A stretch of 64,000 nucleotides of DNA from Pseudo-nitzschia pungens (GCA_037355855.1 CM074769.1:868001-932000), one strand, 5' to 3'; positions 1 to 12,322 are shown, counted from the first letter of the stretch. Notes: generated by a model from the sequence alone, not told the origin. Made by a program: numbers and translations.

Positions 1-180
1 TTTCTATTGCAAACGCAATTCTTCCTATTGGTACTCTACATACACAAACTAGCTTTATTCGATCCAGTGGTTGCTTCCGCCATGGTTTCGCAAGCGAATC
101 ACGCCTGCTTGCCAAACGGATCGATCGATTGATTCCGTCCAAACAACCCATTGAATTCTCTGCCTTGTCTCCGCTGCTTG

Positions 181-1898
181 CTAGGCCGTCACCCCGAATG
201 GTTCCTTGATGTTGATGTATCCCTTCTTGCCGTGCCGGTGGCAGTGGCCATAAAAGTGTTCCTGCTGGAACGTGCCCTCTCCCAGTTCGGGTCGGCCCCA
301 GCTCTGCTCGAGGTCCGATCGTATCCGGTGCCACTCGTGGTGGAGTTTCCGGCAGAGTCGCTGCTGGATGACGTCGCTGTCCTGAGGCAGGCACAACCAC
401 GGCTTTTGACAGAGCGTAAAGTGCGCCGTGATCACCTCCTCAATGGGCCGGGATCTGCAGTCCTCGCAGTCGTCGGCTCCCGTCATGCAAAGTCCACTGA
501 CCACGTCATTGACGGTCGGCTTGTTGCGTGGATTGATCGCCATCTGATTGTATACACAGTGATTCGCTTCGACGTGCTGTCCCGGGTGGAGTATGTCGTA
601 GTAGTACGGAATGATTCCCTGGAAGGTCATGGATCCGTAAAAGACGCCTGTTTTGCCTCCCCATCCACCGCCGTCGGTGAAGTGTCCCTCCCGGATGATT
701 TCTACGAACTCTTCGTAGACGTCCATGCTCGGCCTCAAGCACCAGGAATCCACCCTGAGCGGGCTTGATTTTCTTTCGTGGGCCGCACATGTTGACTACA
801 ACCACGAATTCCAACCAGCATCAAAACAAAACAACATCGAAACGAAAGAGAAGAGAGCTGGTGTTAGCAACTCGTGACGACAGTACATTCTCACTGGTTC
901 GGTTGCCGACCACGCCTCTGGATCCCCCCCAAAAAACACTTCCGACAAAGCTTCCGTTCAGTAGATGCTTACAATCGCGGGTGAAAAATGCATTGATCGT
1001 TTCCGGGATCTCCGCCTCGGGCCACTGGACCTCGATGCCCGACGCATCAAAGTCCCGTGCCTTGTTTCCGGCCATCATCCAGTCAAAGAGCGAGTCCATC
1101 GGCTGCAGCACCAGCGTGTCCAGATCCAGGTGCACCACGATCGGGTGGTCGGTAAGGGTGTAGGCCTCGAGCTTGACCAGCTCCTTTTCCCCGCAGCACC
1201 CGTTCTTCTCGATCTTGGACCGCAGGTACTCTCCCTGGATGTCCTTTACGGCCACGGGCGTCTCCCGCTCGACGAGATTGTAGCCCAGTGCCGTCAGCGT
1301 CTCGGCGCACGCACGTCCCTGGGGGTGGTAGATGGCGTACATTTTGTAGTCGTACCTGCCGCCCAGGGGTCCGTGGATCGATGCCAGGTGGATGCTGTGC
1401 TTGAGGACCGCCGCGCCCTCCGTGATGGGATCCGATCCGCACCCGGTGATGGTGACCGCAAAGCCGATCGTGGCAACATCGCTATCGCTATCACTGTCAT
1501 TGTTGTCGTTTTTTCCTTTTTCCGGACTCCAGCCCCATCGATGCAACGCGGGCCGCCGCCGCCTTGGCAATGTCGGCGTCGCTGGGGTGATCTTCTACCG
1601 CCACCGGAGCTCGCTCGTGGTCCTGCGGGTTGCCACCCAGTCGTTCCACCGCTACCCTATCGTGGTGATCCTCCTCTAAGGAATCATCCCGACGGCGAAC
1701 GCTGCTGCTGACGAATCCCGAGGCCGGTCCTTCTGGTTGGCCAGGACTCAAATTCGAGTGCGCATCCGAATTCGAATTCGAAATCGAGATCACACTCAAA
1801 AAGCTCAGCACGTAGACCACGACGATCAGGCCCATCAATCCGAAAAGCACGAAACGGAACGGCAGGGCACGGGAGGGCTGTTTCCGTCGGACCTGCAT
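181..1898 (-). CDS. Type II membrane glycosyltransferase, GT8/glycogenin-like GT-A fold
   Basis: Probably a Golgi/ER glycosyltransferase using a nucleotide sugar; acceptor unknown. The N-terminus has a short basic stretch and one hydrophobic segment (about residues 14-38), as in a type II anchor. The catalytic part starts near 1455 (VATIGFAVTITGCG). It contains the metal-binding DxD element in HLDLDTLVLQP (about 1120) and a GGFLVLRPS-type segment (about 735) found in GT8-like enzymes. An intron fits 796-972 (donor GTAAGC at 972, acceptor ..TTGTAG), joining FTRD to FNMCGPRKK. Two single-base frame changes are needed: in an A-run near 1510-1520 and at about 735-745 (CTTGAGG). Without them the protein is split in three. 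Expected length about 510 aa. Divergent from the aldo/keto reductase gene, sharing a ~790-bp upstream region. Family confident; substrate unknown. Confidence 0.7.
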
Positions 1899-2687
1899 GA
1901 TTGGTTTCAGTTACGAATGTTGCGCTTGTCCCGTGGAGATGGCAATCGTTGTTGCTTCCGGGAACTGGAGATTTGCTTAGCCGGATTGGTTGAGAAACAT
2001 CGGTTTCATGGGGTTTCTTTGGCAAAAGTCATCACAACGGTCCGTAATCAGAGATGCATCAATCGCTCGGCAAAACTTTCCCCATTATTGTGAACGGAAC
2101 TAACGAGAGTCATTTTCAACAAAACAATTACTACGGTACTACGTACACGTACTACGTACTTCGTGCGAAGTATTATTTTTTCATCGTTTTTTCCGATTTT
2201 ATCGCGCAAAAATATCAAAATAATCGTACAATATCGCGCGATTTAGTTGTCCTCGGATCCTTATCTGAAAAATTAGTGGATTTTTATGTTTCCGGTCCAA
2301 CATATGTGTAGTACTTATACAGAGTATTCTATGATACTATGTTGAATACGGACTGGAAAGGATCGTAACTTGTACCGTAATTTTACTGTACATGATACAA
2401 ACACAACAAGAAAAAGATATCATTATTGTTATCCCCGACACCTCGTCAGTCGTCACCCATGACCCATGCCTTTCTTTCTACGAAGTACCCCGGAGCAACG
2501 AAGCGGAAGATTTCCCATAACACTTTTGCGACAATCGCCCGAAAGACAACGACTCGTTCCACACTCGGACACAGGTTTGTTTTGCTTGGACGTGTTCCAT
2601 CCATCCTTCTCCTTCGCCCGAAAACCATCTCTTGTCCACTCTGTCCGCTCACAGTCACAGCGTACGGCAAAGCTCAAGCACCTACCG
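1899..2687. other. Divergent intergenic region
   Basis: This AT-rich stretch separates the two divergently transcribed genes on either side and must hold both promoters. Around 2136-2170 it has a cluster of TACGTAC/ACTTCG words that can fold back on themselves. No RNA gene or convincing ORF was seen. Confidence 0.5.
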
Positions 2688-4260
2688 ATGAAACTCGCTC
2701 GGTTCGCCCTGTTGGTCACCGCCACTGCAACGTCCACCCCCCGTCCCACAACTGCCTTTTCCTTCCTGGGATCCAACCTCTCCCGTTTTCTATCGGCCCA
2801 CTCCTCTACCGGTACTCAGAATGTCGTCGTCGTCCTCCTCGTCGTAGTCGTTGATTGCCGCCCCCACCATTCCCCTCCGCAACGGAATGTCCCACCCGTG
2901 CATCGGGTTCGGAACCTACAAGGTGGGATTCATCCCGGCGTCCGCCTCGGCGGTGACCGCCGGGGACCCAGGTCGGCGTCGAGCGGACCGCGGCCGAGTG
3001 CGTCGGGGACGCCCTGGACTGCGGGTACCGATTCCTGGAGTGCGCCGAGTTCTACGGAAACGAGCACGAGGTCGGCGCCGCCATTGCGGCCTCGGGGATC
3101 CCGCGGGACGAATTGTTTTTGTGCTCCAAGGTCTGGACGACGACCATCGAAAAGGGGCCGGAAGCCGTCGAAGCGCAGCTCGAGAAGACCCTGTCGGACC
3201 TCGGAACGGACTACATCGATCTGTACGTACGAACAACAACAAACAACAACAACAAACAACAACAACAACGATAATGATATGGCATCGCGGCAGCAGCGGC
3301 AACAACAACATTAATAGCAACAACAACGCGGATTGGTGTGCTGCGAAGAGAGCGATGGAGTGCGGCGCAGCGTTTTAATGATACGATGGTGAATGGCAGG
3401 ACGATGCAAAGAACACATATTTGTTGCACCACATAGGAATCCGCAAGCCGTTCGGTGTGGATGCGAGCTGCAGCACACCACCGTGTGCACATTGTGACGA
3501 AACCAAACCGGTTTTGTATCGCGCGCTTGCTCGCCAATTCCACTCATCCGTCTCCCGCTTTGCTTCGTTTTGCGTTTCTTCGTACTTTCTGACCGTGGCG
3601 CCGGATCGATTCCACCAAAACGGCACTCCGATCCGATCTGACCTGATCCGATCCGATCTGCTCTCCGCTCTCCGATCTAGGTACCTCATCCACTGGCCGG
3701 TTCCCGGCAAGCACGTCGAGGCCTACAAGAAACTCCAGGAACTCAAGGCCGCCGGCAAGATCAGGGGCATCGGCGTCAGCAACTACGCGTGGGAGGACTA
3801 CGTCGAGCTCAAGGAGGCCGAGGGCGTCACCGAGCTCCCCCTGGTCAACCAGATCGAGATCAACCCCTTCCTCTTTCGAAAAAACACAATCCAAAAGTTC
3901 ACCGAGGAGGGCGTGGTGATGCAGTCCTACCGGAGCCTCCGGGACGGCAAGGCCTTTGGCGACCCGACCCTGGTCCGGATCGCGGAGGCGAAGGGCAAGA
4001 CCCCCGCCCAGGTGCTGGGCCGGTGGTGCCACCAGAGCGGCTTCGTGTACGTCCCCAAGTCCGTCAAGAAGGAGCGCATGATCGAGAACGCGCAGGTCTT
4101 CGATTTCGAGCTGACGGAGGAGGAAATGGACGAACTGAACGCGCTGACCACCCCGGCGGCGTGCGAGACCTTTCGGGATCTGTACCGCAAGTGCGTGAAC
4201 CGCGACACCAGCAAGGACGGGACGATGGACGGCGTCAAGATGGACATCACGATCGACTGA
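2688..4260 (+). CDS. Aldo/keto reductase with plastid-type presequence
   Basis: NAD(P)H-dependent reductase of the AKR (TIM-barrel) superfamily; substrate not predictable. The core begins GFGTYKVG (about 2900). It has the DCGYRFLE..FYGNE block with catalytic Asp and Tyr, FLCSKVW with the Lys, and YLIHWPVP with the His, so the tetrad is complete. The C-terminal half (IRGIGVSNY, PLVNQIEINPF, FVYVPKSVKKERM) is typical. The chosen start at 2688 gives a hydrophobic leader ending in TTAFSF, resembling the signal-plus-transit peptide of secondary plastids. An intron fits 3223-3680 (GTACGT..TCTAG), restoring IDLYLIHW. Two frame changes interrupt exon 1, near 2845-2855 and near 2965-2970 (GGGGACCC), probably assembly indels. 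Expected about 370 aa. An AAC-rich tract lies inside the intron. Confidence 0.8.
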
Positions 4261-5516
4261 GGCCGGATCCGGAGACGAGACGAGACGCATCACTCCACAC
4301 CAAACCAAACCACACCGCACCACACACAACCATTGACCGCAGAACCGCTAAGATATCGTTCATGGTTGCATCCTCGCATTCAGCTGTACACGAATCACAG
4401 AAAGAACCGTTGGTAATACTACTACTACTAATCACCCGTGTACTTTGTAGGCTCATAGTCTGTCACCGATGCTTGATGCTGGTACTAGTTGCTCCGTTGT
4501 TGCGTCTTTCGTCCCTACCGATGGCGAACGACGAGAGTCGACTCACTCACTCAATCAATCAATCAATTCCGACGGATCCGATCAGCGGCATCTATGTTGC
4601 AGTTCCAAAAGTGTTTGTTGTCCGCGGGATCACACACCAACAGAGCAGTGTTCGTCAGAATGGTTGCTTCCGGTGTATCGTTTTTCTTTTTCTGTGAACG
4701 AGGATTATTCATACCCCTACGAAACTGTATCATAATAATAATAGTATGATCATGATACTCATCATACCTTGTACGTACTAAGGCTTTACCAAACAACCGT
4801 ATCATGATACATCAAACTGCATGAATGTTTTGGACATGGGTCGAAACCACACTTTTGAAAAGTGCGAATATACACTTTTTTAACTTAGGTACTAATACTT
4901 ACACTCCTACCCACTGAAACTACTACCAACAACAACCCCAACCACCCCAACCACCCCACAACCCAACAACAAGAACAACAACAACAACCCCAACCCCAAC
5001 AGTGTTAAGAGTGGTGCGGTCGAGGTGCAAGTGTTTGGGTGATTCGATTGCTGGAGAAGAAGAACAACATGGGTAATGTATGTAAGGTTACCCGTATGAT
5101 AGTTTAAAAGTGTGGGTAAAAAGTGTGAATTAGACCTAAAAAAAGTGTGTTAACGAACTGGTACCGAATGTTTTGATGAATCTCAATCAATCACTGGTTT
5201 TCGTGCCGGGTTTCAACATTGCAGGATTGAATCAATCCACCGGGAGTGAGTGAGTCGTCCGGGGCTCCACCGACAAACAACGATTGCCTCATTCCAATTA
5301 AAAATAACAACGGCTGCAGTAAACCTAACGAATGATACAGTGCGACCAGAGGCCATCATCCCTCGTCTCAAAACAACAAAGGAATACGGCAACTGTCTAG
5401 ACACCCAAGGAGACGTTCGCGGCGCCACAATCTCTCTCCAAAACTCTCTTCCGGATCGATACGGTTCCATCCCTCCGTCCCAAAAAAACAAAGAAGCAGC
5501 GAGACAAGCACAAAAA
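4261..5516. other. Intergenic region with low-complexity tracts
   Basis: There is no supported gene. The stretch contains GAGAC and CCAAA-type pentamer runs just after the reductase stop (4272-4330), a CAACCCC/CAACAA-rich tract at 4925-5000 and a GTAAGGTTAC word at 5082-5091. The 5' leader of the following gene probably starts after 5200. Confidence 0.5.
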
Positions 5517-8500
5517 ATGCCGCGGTTCGGCTTATCCGACGACCCCGATCCCGACTGCGAGTACCAGTACGAGTACGACTGCGAGAAGGAAAGCGGCGAC
5601 AGCAATGGCGACGACAACAGCGACAGCGACAGCGACAGCGCGGAGGAAATCGAGCCGCCCCATCCCCTCGGCTTTGCTCCGTCGTCGGCGTGGGGGAAAA
5701 CGTGGTTTTCTCTCGATCCTCCGTCCTACGCGAGGGGCGGCCGATCCACCTACGGGCTGGACGAGGAAGAAGACCTCTTTGTCCAGTCGTATCCGCCGCT
5801 GTCCTCGTACATTCGGTCGGACAGGGTTCCCACCTCGGCCCTGCTCGAAATGGACCGGGACAAGGGATCGAGAACGTCGCCAGGCATTGGTTGCGCTTTC
5901 GCGTCGAAACCGAGCCGGCGACTACGGCTACAACGACGACGACGACGACGAAAAAGAAGAGGAGGACGATCTGTACTACAGCGGAGACGAAGAAGAAGAA
6001 AAAGACGACGAAGAAGAGGACGAGACCGAAAACCACAACGAGGTCGAGCTCCTCTTTCGCTCCCCCTCCGCCGGGCGGCCACTCCAAAGGCCGGGCCTCG
6101 CCTGGAGGGAGATCCTCTCGCCCCCGACCGGCGACGAGCTTCGAAGGCACCTGGAAACCGAGCGCGGGATCTTCCGAAGGATCGAGGAAGAGCGCTCGAA
6201 AATCGACGAGGAGTGCTCGATAACGGCGAGGATTCTCGGGGAGATCGTCCTCGAGTGCAACCAGGAGGCGGAGACCATCCGCGAGCAGAAGCGGGCCGAG
6301 GAGGACCGCAGAAAGGCGGAGGAGGACCGGGTCCGAAAGGCCCGGGCGGAAGAGGAAGAACTGGCCCGGGAAAAAGCCGAGAAGGCGGCGGCGGCCCTCC
6401 GGGAGAAGACGGAACAGGAACGCGCCGCCCGGGAGGAGAGGGAGGCGCGGGACGTTGAAAGGGAGCAGAAACGAAGGGAAGAAGCGGCGGAGGCGGCCAG
6501 GGCGACCGAATACATCGACAAGGCCAAGAAACTCGTCGGGCAGCTGGTCCAGCTGAGGGCGTCGGTGGAACCCTTCGAGAAGAACAAGGCGGTAGGAAAG
6601 CGGCGGCTCGGGATGAAAAAGATGGCCAACGGAAAGGTCAACACGCTCAACGAGAGCGCTTCCAAGATCCGGGAGGTCGCGGCGCAGATATCGAACGCGA
6701 TCGCCCAGTACGAACAGGAAGACGCGCAGCTGAAGCAACGAGTTGCAGAATGGCGCCCCCGGTGTGACGGCCGACATGGTTGTCGGGAGGCGGTATTTCG
6801 TGGATCTGCTGGCCTCGACGGCCGTGAAGCGGGTCCAGGCCGAATCCTTCGGGGGAACCAAGGGAGACGGATTCCCGCTGGCGATGATGCTGGGCATGGT
6901 GGCCGGTGGAAAGCAAGCAGATCCTCCCGGTGCTGGCGGCGCACATCTACACCGTGTGTCCGACCGCGATTCCCGCGCTGCCGGCTCCAAGAGCCGACGC
7001 CAGCGAGGACGACGTCATGGCCGGACTGGGAATGCAGAGGGACAAAAAGACGGGCGAATTCGAGACCTTTCCGCAGTTCTTGGCGAGAACGGAGAACAGT
7101 CGTCTCCTTCGTGGCCGCCATCCAGTCGGCCCTGCCGAGCACGCACCAGCTGATGGGCGGGAACACCGGGGCCATCAAGTGGCTCGAACGATTCCTCGAT
7201 TTGCTGCCGCCGGCACCGACGGCCCCGCTCCCGCTCATCACGGCTCCCGTGCTGGGGGCCTTTCTGACCGGAGCGGGACACATGCTGGCCAACTGTTCAC
7301 GCCGAGGCAGTTCCGAAAACCTGCTGGCCAAGGATCCAGGACCGATATCCTGAACCGATTGGACGAGGGAGAAATCGGCAAGCCCTCGGCGATCCGGTTG
7401 GGAAAAGTCCTGGAGGGAGGATTCGATTCCTTCGCCAGGAACCTGCCCCACAAGGCCGTTTCCGAGCTGTATTACGGAGCGTCGGAACAGCTCCGAGAAA
7501 AAGGAGGGAGTCATCTCGTTCGGGGGAACGATCGGCGGGGAAGAAGAGATTCGTCCAACCCAAGAAACCGCAGCAGTCGCAAAATCCGTTTGGTGGGGCG
7601 AACCCCTTTGGCGGATCCAGCGGCAACAGCAACAACAGCAGCAGCAGCAATGCCAATCCGTTTGGTGGCGGAGGCGGAGGGGGTTTCGGCAGTACCCAAC
7701 AACAACCATTCGGGTCGAGCGCTGCGACTCCCTCGCCATTTGGCGGTGGCGGGGGCATGGCACCGGCTCCCTCGCCATTTGGCGGTGGCGGGGGCATGGC
7801 ACCGGCTCCCTCGCCATTTGGCGGTGGCGGGGGCATGGCACCGGCTCCCTCTCCATTCGGGGGAGGCAACACGAATGCGAACCCCCCACCGTTCGGAGGC
7901 GGGGGCATGGCACCGGCTCCCTCACCCTTTGGCGGAGGCGGGGGCATGGCACCGGCTCCCTCGCCGTTTGGTGGAGGAAGCACGGCACCTGCTCCGTCAC
8001 CCTTTGGCGGAGGAAGCTTCGCACCGGCTCCGTCTCCATTCGGAGGCGGTGCGGCACCATCTCCGTCTCCGTTCGGGGGAGGAAACGCGAATGCCAACCC
8101 GTCACCCTTTGGCGGAGGCGGCGGCATGGCACCGGCTCCCTCACCCTTTGGCGGAGGAAACATGGCACCGGCTCCGTCGCCCTTTGGTGGGGGTGGTATG
8201 GCACCGTCACCGTCGCCCTTTGGTGGGGGTGGCATGGCACCGTCACCGTCGCCCTTTGGTGGTGCTTCGTTTGGTGGCAATGCCTCGGCTTCGCCGTTTG
8301 GAGGAGGCGGCAATCAGATGCAGCAGAGTTCACCATTCGGAGGTGGTTTTGGTGGTGGAACGAGCGGAAAAAAGAAGGGTCCCTGCAAATTCTATGCCCA
8401 GGGCAAGTGCAACCGAGGCAACGCCTGTCCCTATTCCCACGAGACGGGAGGTGGCAATAGCGGTGGCTTTGGAGGAGGGTTCCAGTCGAACAACAACAAC

Positions 8501-8698
8501 AATAACAACAACAACTGGCAGGGCTCCCAATCCAAGGGCGGCAGAAAGAAGGGTCCCTGCAAATTCTTTGCCCAGGGCAGGTGCAAGAAAGGCAACGATT
8601 GCCCGTTCTCGCACGATACCGCGGGTGGAAGCGGAGGCTTTGGTGGGGGCGGATTTCAGTCCAACAACTGGAGCGGCTTTGGTGGACCGAGACGATAG
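5517..8698 (+). CDS. GLE1: GLE1-like mRNA export factor fused to SPFG repeats and two CCCH zinc fingers (NUP42-like)
   Basis: GLE1, with inositol hexakisphosphate, activates the DEAD-box ATPase Dbp5/DDX19 at the nuclear pore during mRNA export. Order seen: an acidic N-terminus from ATG 5517 (MPRFGLSDD); a long charged coiled coil (about 6150-6520); the GLE1 helical C-terminal domain (about 6520-7450), recognised by AHIYTVCPTAIP, MGLGMQRDKKTG-like context, SFVAAIQSALP, GAIKWLERFLDLLP and LFTPRQFRKLL; about 20 PFG repeats (7580-8345); and two zinc fingers at 8381-8442 and 8561-8622, CKFYAQGKCNRGNACPYSH and CKFFAQGRCKKGNDCPFSH (CX7CX5CX3H). At least five single-base frame changes occur (about 5890, 6745, 6905, 7100, 7290, 7530). 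No start codon precedes the FG part in its frame and no gap separates it from GLE1, so one protein of about 1,060 aa is inferred. Confidence 0.75.
7728..8345 (+). repeat. In-frame ~39-45 bp minisatellite encoding PSPFGGG repeats
   Basis: Tandem units encode MAPAPSPFGGGGG and variants, 16 PFG units between 7757 and 8345, with more irregular PFGG units upstream from about 7590. The first three units (about 7731-7850) are nearly identical in DNA, showing recent expansion. FG repeats of this SPFG/PFG type are typical of nucleoporins, where they bind transport receptors. Confidence 0.85.
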
Positions 8699-8946
8699 GA
8701 ATCGCGAAATACTCTCGCGCGTTCGTTCGGAACGGTGCGGTCCTGCTTCCGTGTCGAAAGGATTCAAAAAATTATCGATAACCGCAACAACATGTTGGCA
8801 CGCATGGCTTCTCGTGTGGAGATAAAAGTTTGACCACTATTGTCATGATTGTCAGTGATTGTATTGCATTGTGTTCATTGTATATATGTATTATATTAAT
8901 AATAATATTGTATTATATCGTTCAATTGTATTAATTGTGCTAATCG

Positions 8947-11900
8947 TTATAATGTTCGCGCTATAGCGTTTAGTTTCTTGAACGGCTGGTGAGCTCCGTC
9001 CGCGTTTTGGATTCCGACCACGGCAATCTTGATGCTTTTCCCGATCGCTTTCCCGAGTGATCGCTTGGTGAATTCGAAAAACAAGGGGACTCCCTCGCTC
9101 TTGGCAAGATCGATGATTTCTTGGAGCTTTTCGTCGATCACCCCGTAGTCGTCTAGATTATTCGCCATGACCACCATTTTGACTGAGTATCGAAAACGAA
9201 AACAAGTCCAACGAATAGACAGGTCAGTTTCCACGACGCAAAAACCACAGATCCTCGACCAATGGCCCAACCGCACTCCACTCCACTCCACTCCACTCCA
9301 CTCCACTCCACTCCACTCCATTCCACGCACTTTGAATTTGCGATACGCACCTTTGTGAGCACGGATGCCCCTGGCCACTTCCCGCAGCCCCATGACCATC
9401 CGCCTCCGTGCCTTGGCGTTCTTGTCTTCCACCGCTCTCTTCTGAAGCCTCATCAATTCCCCGAGCATCTCGGAGAGCAGGGGCTTGACACGCTCGTCGT
9501 TCACGGCGCTGGCAGTACTCCCTGGGACCCTTGTTGGGGATTTTGGGGACCCGCTTCATCTCGGCAAATCGCTCCGAAATCAGCTTGTCGCCGGAGTAGA
9601 GGGGTTCCTTGTCGTCGGTTCGTGCCTTCTTGTCGGAGGGATGGTTCGTTTCCGCGCTGGGCTTGCGCTTGTCGCCCGGGTTTTCGGGGACCGCGTGTGC
9701 AAACGCTTGCGGTTGGGCATTGGACCGCGAAGCGGCAATGATCTGCCCGCCAATGACCATGCCGTTGAAGGCTTGGAGTGCAGTGTCGGCGGCGACGGAG
9801 GCGTGGTCACCCCCGAATCGTATCCTCACAAAGGCACCGTCGATGCTGTCGGTGTTCGACACGTCCGCGCCGACAACCCGCCCGTAGTTTCGAAGCAAGC
9901 TCGCGGACGTCCCGGAGGCTTTCTTCCATGCACTCCTCGTCTTCGAGATCGTCCTCGGTGATGAGGTTGTGCAGGTCGATGGAATGCACGTTTTCGATCC
10001 CGTCGTCACCGACCGCCGAGGCTTCGTCCACCAGCACCGATGCTCGGATGGTGTTCCCGCCGAGCACGATTCCGTTGAGTTCGTGTGCAGCGCGCTCGGC
10101 GACCGTTCTCTCTTCCCGGTACGTGACCTTGACGGCTTTGCCTCGGACGACAACGTCGGAGACGTCACCGTGTTTCCCACAGAGCTCCCGGATATCATTG
10201 AGACTCTCCTGCAGGCAGTCACTGTCTTCTAGGTCCTCCTCCGTGAGGATGTTTTCCAGAAGGACCAACGCGGCCGCTTCCGTCGCCGTGGTTGACGGTT
10301 GCTCACTCACCGAGGCGTAGAGCGGTTGGCCTCCCAGGACCACCCGGCACAGTTTTTCTGCGATGCTTCGTGCCTCGGCCAGGGTGCAGTGATAGGTCAC
10401 CGCGACGTCACCGTTCTTTGTTTCGTTGGCCCTTAGGTCCCGGACCTCCCCGAATTGCATGGCGATCTTTTCGAGGTCACCGATGCTCTCGTTCATGCAA
10501 TCCTCGTCCTCAAAGTCGTCCTCGGTCAGAACCTTTTGGAGCACGATGTTTATGGAACCCGCGGGTTCTCTCTCGGAGTGCGACTGCTCCGCGCTCGCGG
10601 ATTCGCTCCGCCTCTTGGTCTCCGCGGCCAGCACGCTCTCGGACCAGGGAGTTTCGTCGGAAGGGACGTGGAGGCCAACGACTTCCAGCTTGCTCCCGCC
10701 GATCACCAATCCCGACCAGCACGCCAGCGCAGGCGGCCGCATCGGACGGGTTTCGAAAGCGCACAAACGCCGGGTGTTTGGAATCGTCGCTTCCGGGATT
10801 CGCTTCCTCTCCGGCGATGGGGCTGCGGGGGATGAAGACCTCGTCGGTGGGACCGATCTTCCCTGCCATGGCGCCTAGATTGTCGATGATTTCTTCGTAT
10901 TCGTCGTCGTCCTTCCAGTTCTTCCGGCCCCGCATAGTTGTACAGGCACAGGGAGCGGGTTGCCGGTGGAGCATCCTTCTGGCTGACTCCCTTTGCACCG
11001 AGGTCGCTGTTGGTTCCGTCCCCGCTCTTGTCGTGTTCGGATGTCGACTCCTCGGGATGCAGCGCCCTCCACTGGTCCACCCGCTCCTGCAGCACCTTCT
11101 TTTTGAGTGCCGTGAATTTCTTTTTGCGCGGGGCGACCCTCTGGCGTCCCTTCTTTTGGTAGATGGTTCGTTCCTGCAGCAGGCCGCAGGAGCTGGTGTT
11201 CCTCTCCCTCCATGCCGCTCGCGCCGTGGAAACCAGCACCGGTTTGGTCGCCTTTTTCCTCCCGCAGCCGGGGTTGGAAAAAGGAGGCCGCCGAAACCGC
11301 GCCGGCGGGGAGCCCAGGCGTTGTTCCGGAGCTGTGACGCCGGTGACTCTTTTTTGGACGCCTTTTTCTTCTTGCTTCCAGTGGTGGTGGCGGCCGCGGC
11401 AGCGGCAGCGGCACGGGGCGTTGGATCTCCCCGCTTTAGGATTTGGGGTTGGCCCACTGGCCGCAACTTGCGGTTTGCCCGGGGGTTTCTTTCTAGACGG
11501 CGGTGGGGACGCTGCCATTGACGGTGCAGCGTTGCCCGCACTCGGGGAGAGCACGGGAGCCGGGGGTGGCCTGGGAACAACGCCCCATCCCTTTCTCGCC
11601 GTGGCCGGAGCAACCGGCTCGGAAGGAATCGCTGCCGAGGCGGGTTTGGATCCGAGCGCCGGAAAGTCGCTGGCCCCGAGCGCCGGAAATTCCTCGATGC
11701 TGCTCGTGTGAAGATTGGGGCTTTGCCGTGGTAGCTGCTGTCGCTGTTGTTGTTGTTGATGATGATGATGTTGAGGAAGCGTCTTCTTTTTCTCGTTGTT
11801 GCTTTGTTTCTTTACTTTTCCCGGTAGCATGTCACCAACGGTAGTTGCTTTTGGTTTGGGCTTTGCCTTTTTCTTTGCGGCATTGTTGTTGTTGTTGTTG

Positions 11901-12322
11901 CTGCTGCTGCTTCTGTTGCTGTTACTATTATTGTTCTTTTGGGATTTGTTGTTGTTATTCTTTTGCGGTTTTGTATTGTTGTTGTTCATGCTCGGAGTGC
12001 TCCCCTTCTTGGCATGTTGTTGTTGGTGCTGCTGCAGCTTCGTATGCCAAGACTTTTGCGCACCGGCCCTGGACTGCGATTGGGGTCGCCCCTGCTTGGA
12101 TCGGGCCGGCGGAGGCTTTGCAGAGGGCGCGTGCCTTCTGGAAACAACAACATTCCACGACGACGACTCGTTGCTAGCTTGTGGTTGGTGCTGTGGTTGT
12201 TGTTCCGAGCTCTTTGCAACAGCAGTCGAGTGCTTGCTGTCACCGGAGGCTCCCGGTGGTCCTGGCTTGACAGGATGGTTGGACGACATCCTTCCGGTCT
12301 TTGCCACCGGTGGATGATTCAT
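8947..12322 (-). CDS. SECISBP2: SBP2-like SECIS-binding protein with four tandem UHM/RRM-like domains
   Basis: SBP2 binds SECIS elements in selenoprotein mRNAs and recruits the selenocysteine elongation factor. The C-terminal L7Ae domain (about 8960-9480) is recognised by ELMRLQKRA, RRMVMGLREVARGIR, FFEFTKRSLGKAIGKS and IAVVGIQNADGA, matching the SBP2 pattern. An intron fits 9183-9350 (GTGCGT..CTCAG). Upstream are four repeats of a U2AF-homology-motif-like RRM at about 10957-10680, 10555-10310, 10275-10035 and 9990-9735. Each has an acidic helix 1 such as LTEEDLEDSDCLQESL or EELEDDDEYEEIIDNL. The N-terminal third is low complexity (Asn, Gln, Lys), with SIEEFPALG at about 11690 and a basic KKKFTALKKKVLQER segment at about 11100. 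At least five single-base frame changes are needed (about 11420, 11280, 10900, 10700, 9890, 9525). Expected about 1,070 aa. The usual UHM RXF motif looks degenerate. Start MNHPPVAK at 12322. Confidence 0.75.
9276..9320. repeat. (CTCCA)n pentanucleotide array inside an intron
   Basis: Nine consecutive CTCCA units (GGAGT on the coding strand) lie within the single intron of the SBP2-like gene. The same GGAGT unit recurs in the intron of the neighbouring gene at about 13368-13392. Confidence 0.9.

Noticed and set aside
5368..8336. Long minus-strand ORFs (540, 786 and 338 codons) opposite the GLE1-FG gene
   Set aside because: They mirror GC-rich coding sequence and the FG minisatellite (giving PPPPKGDG-type text). 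They have no domain, and the plus strand carries clear GLE1 and CCCH features.
8947..12322. That in-frame TGA/selenocysteine explains some broken frames near the SBP2-like gene
   Set aside because: The breaks are frame changes, not in-frame TGA codons, and they also occur in unrelated genes.
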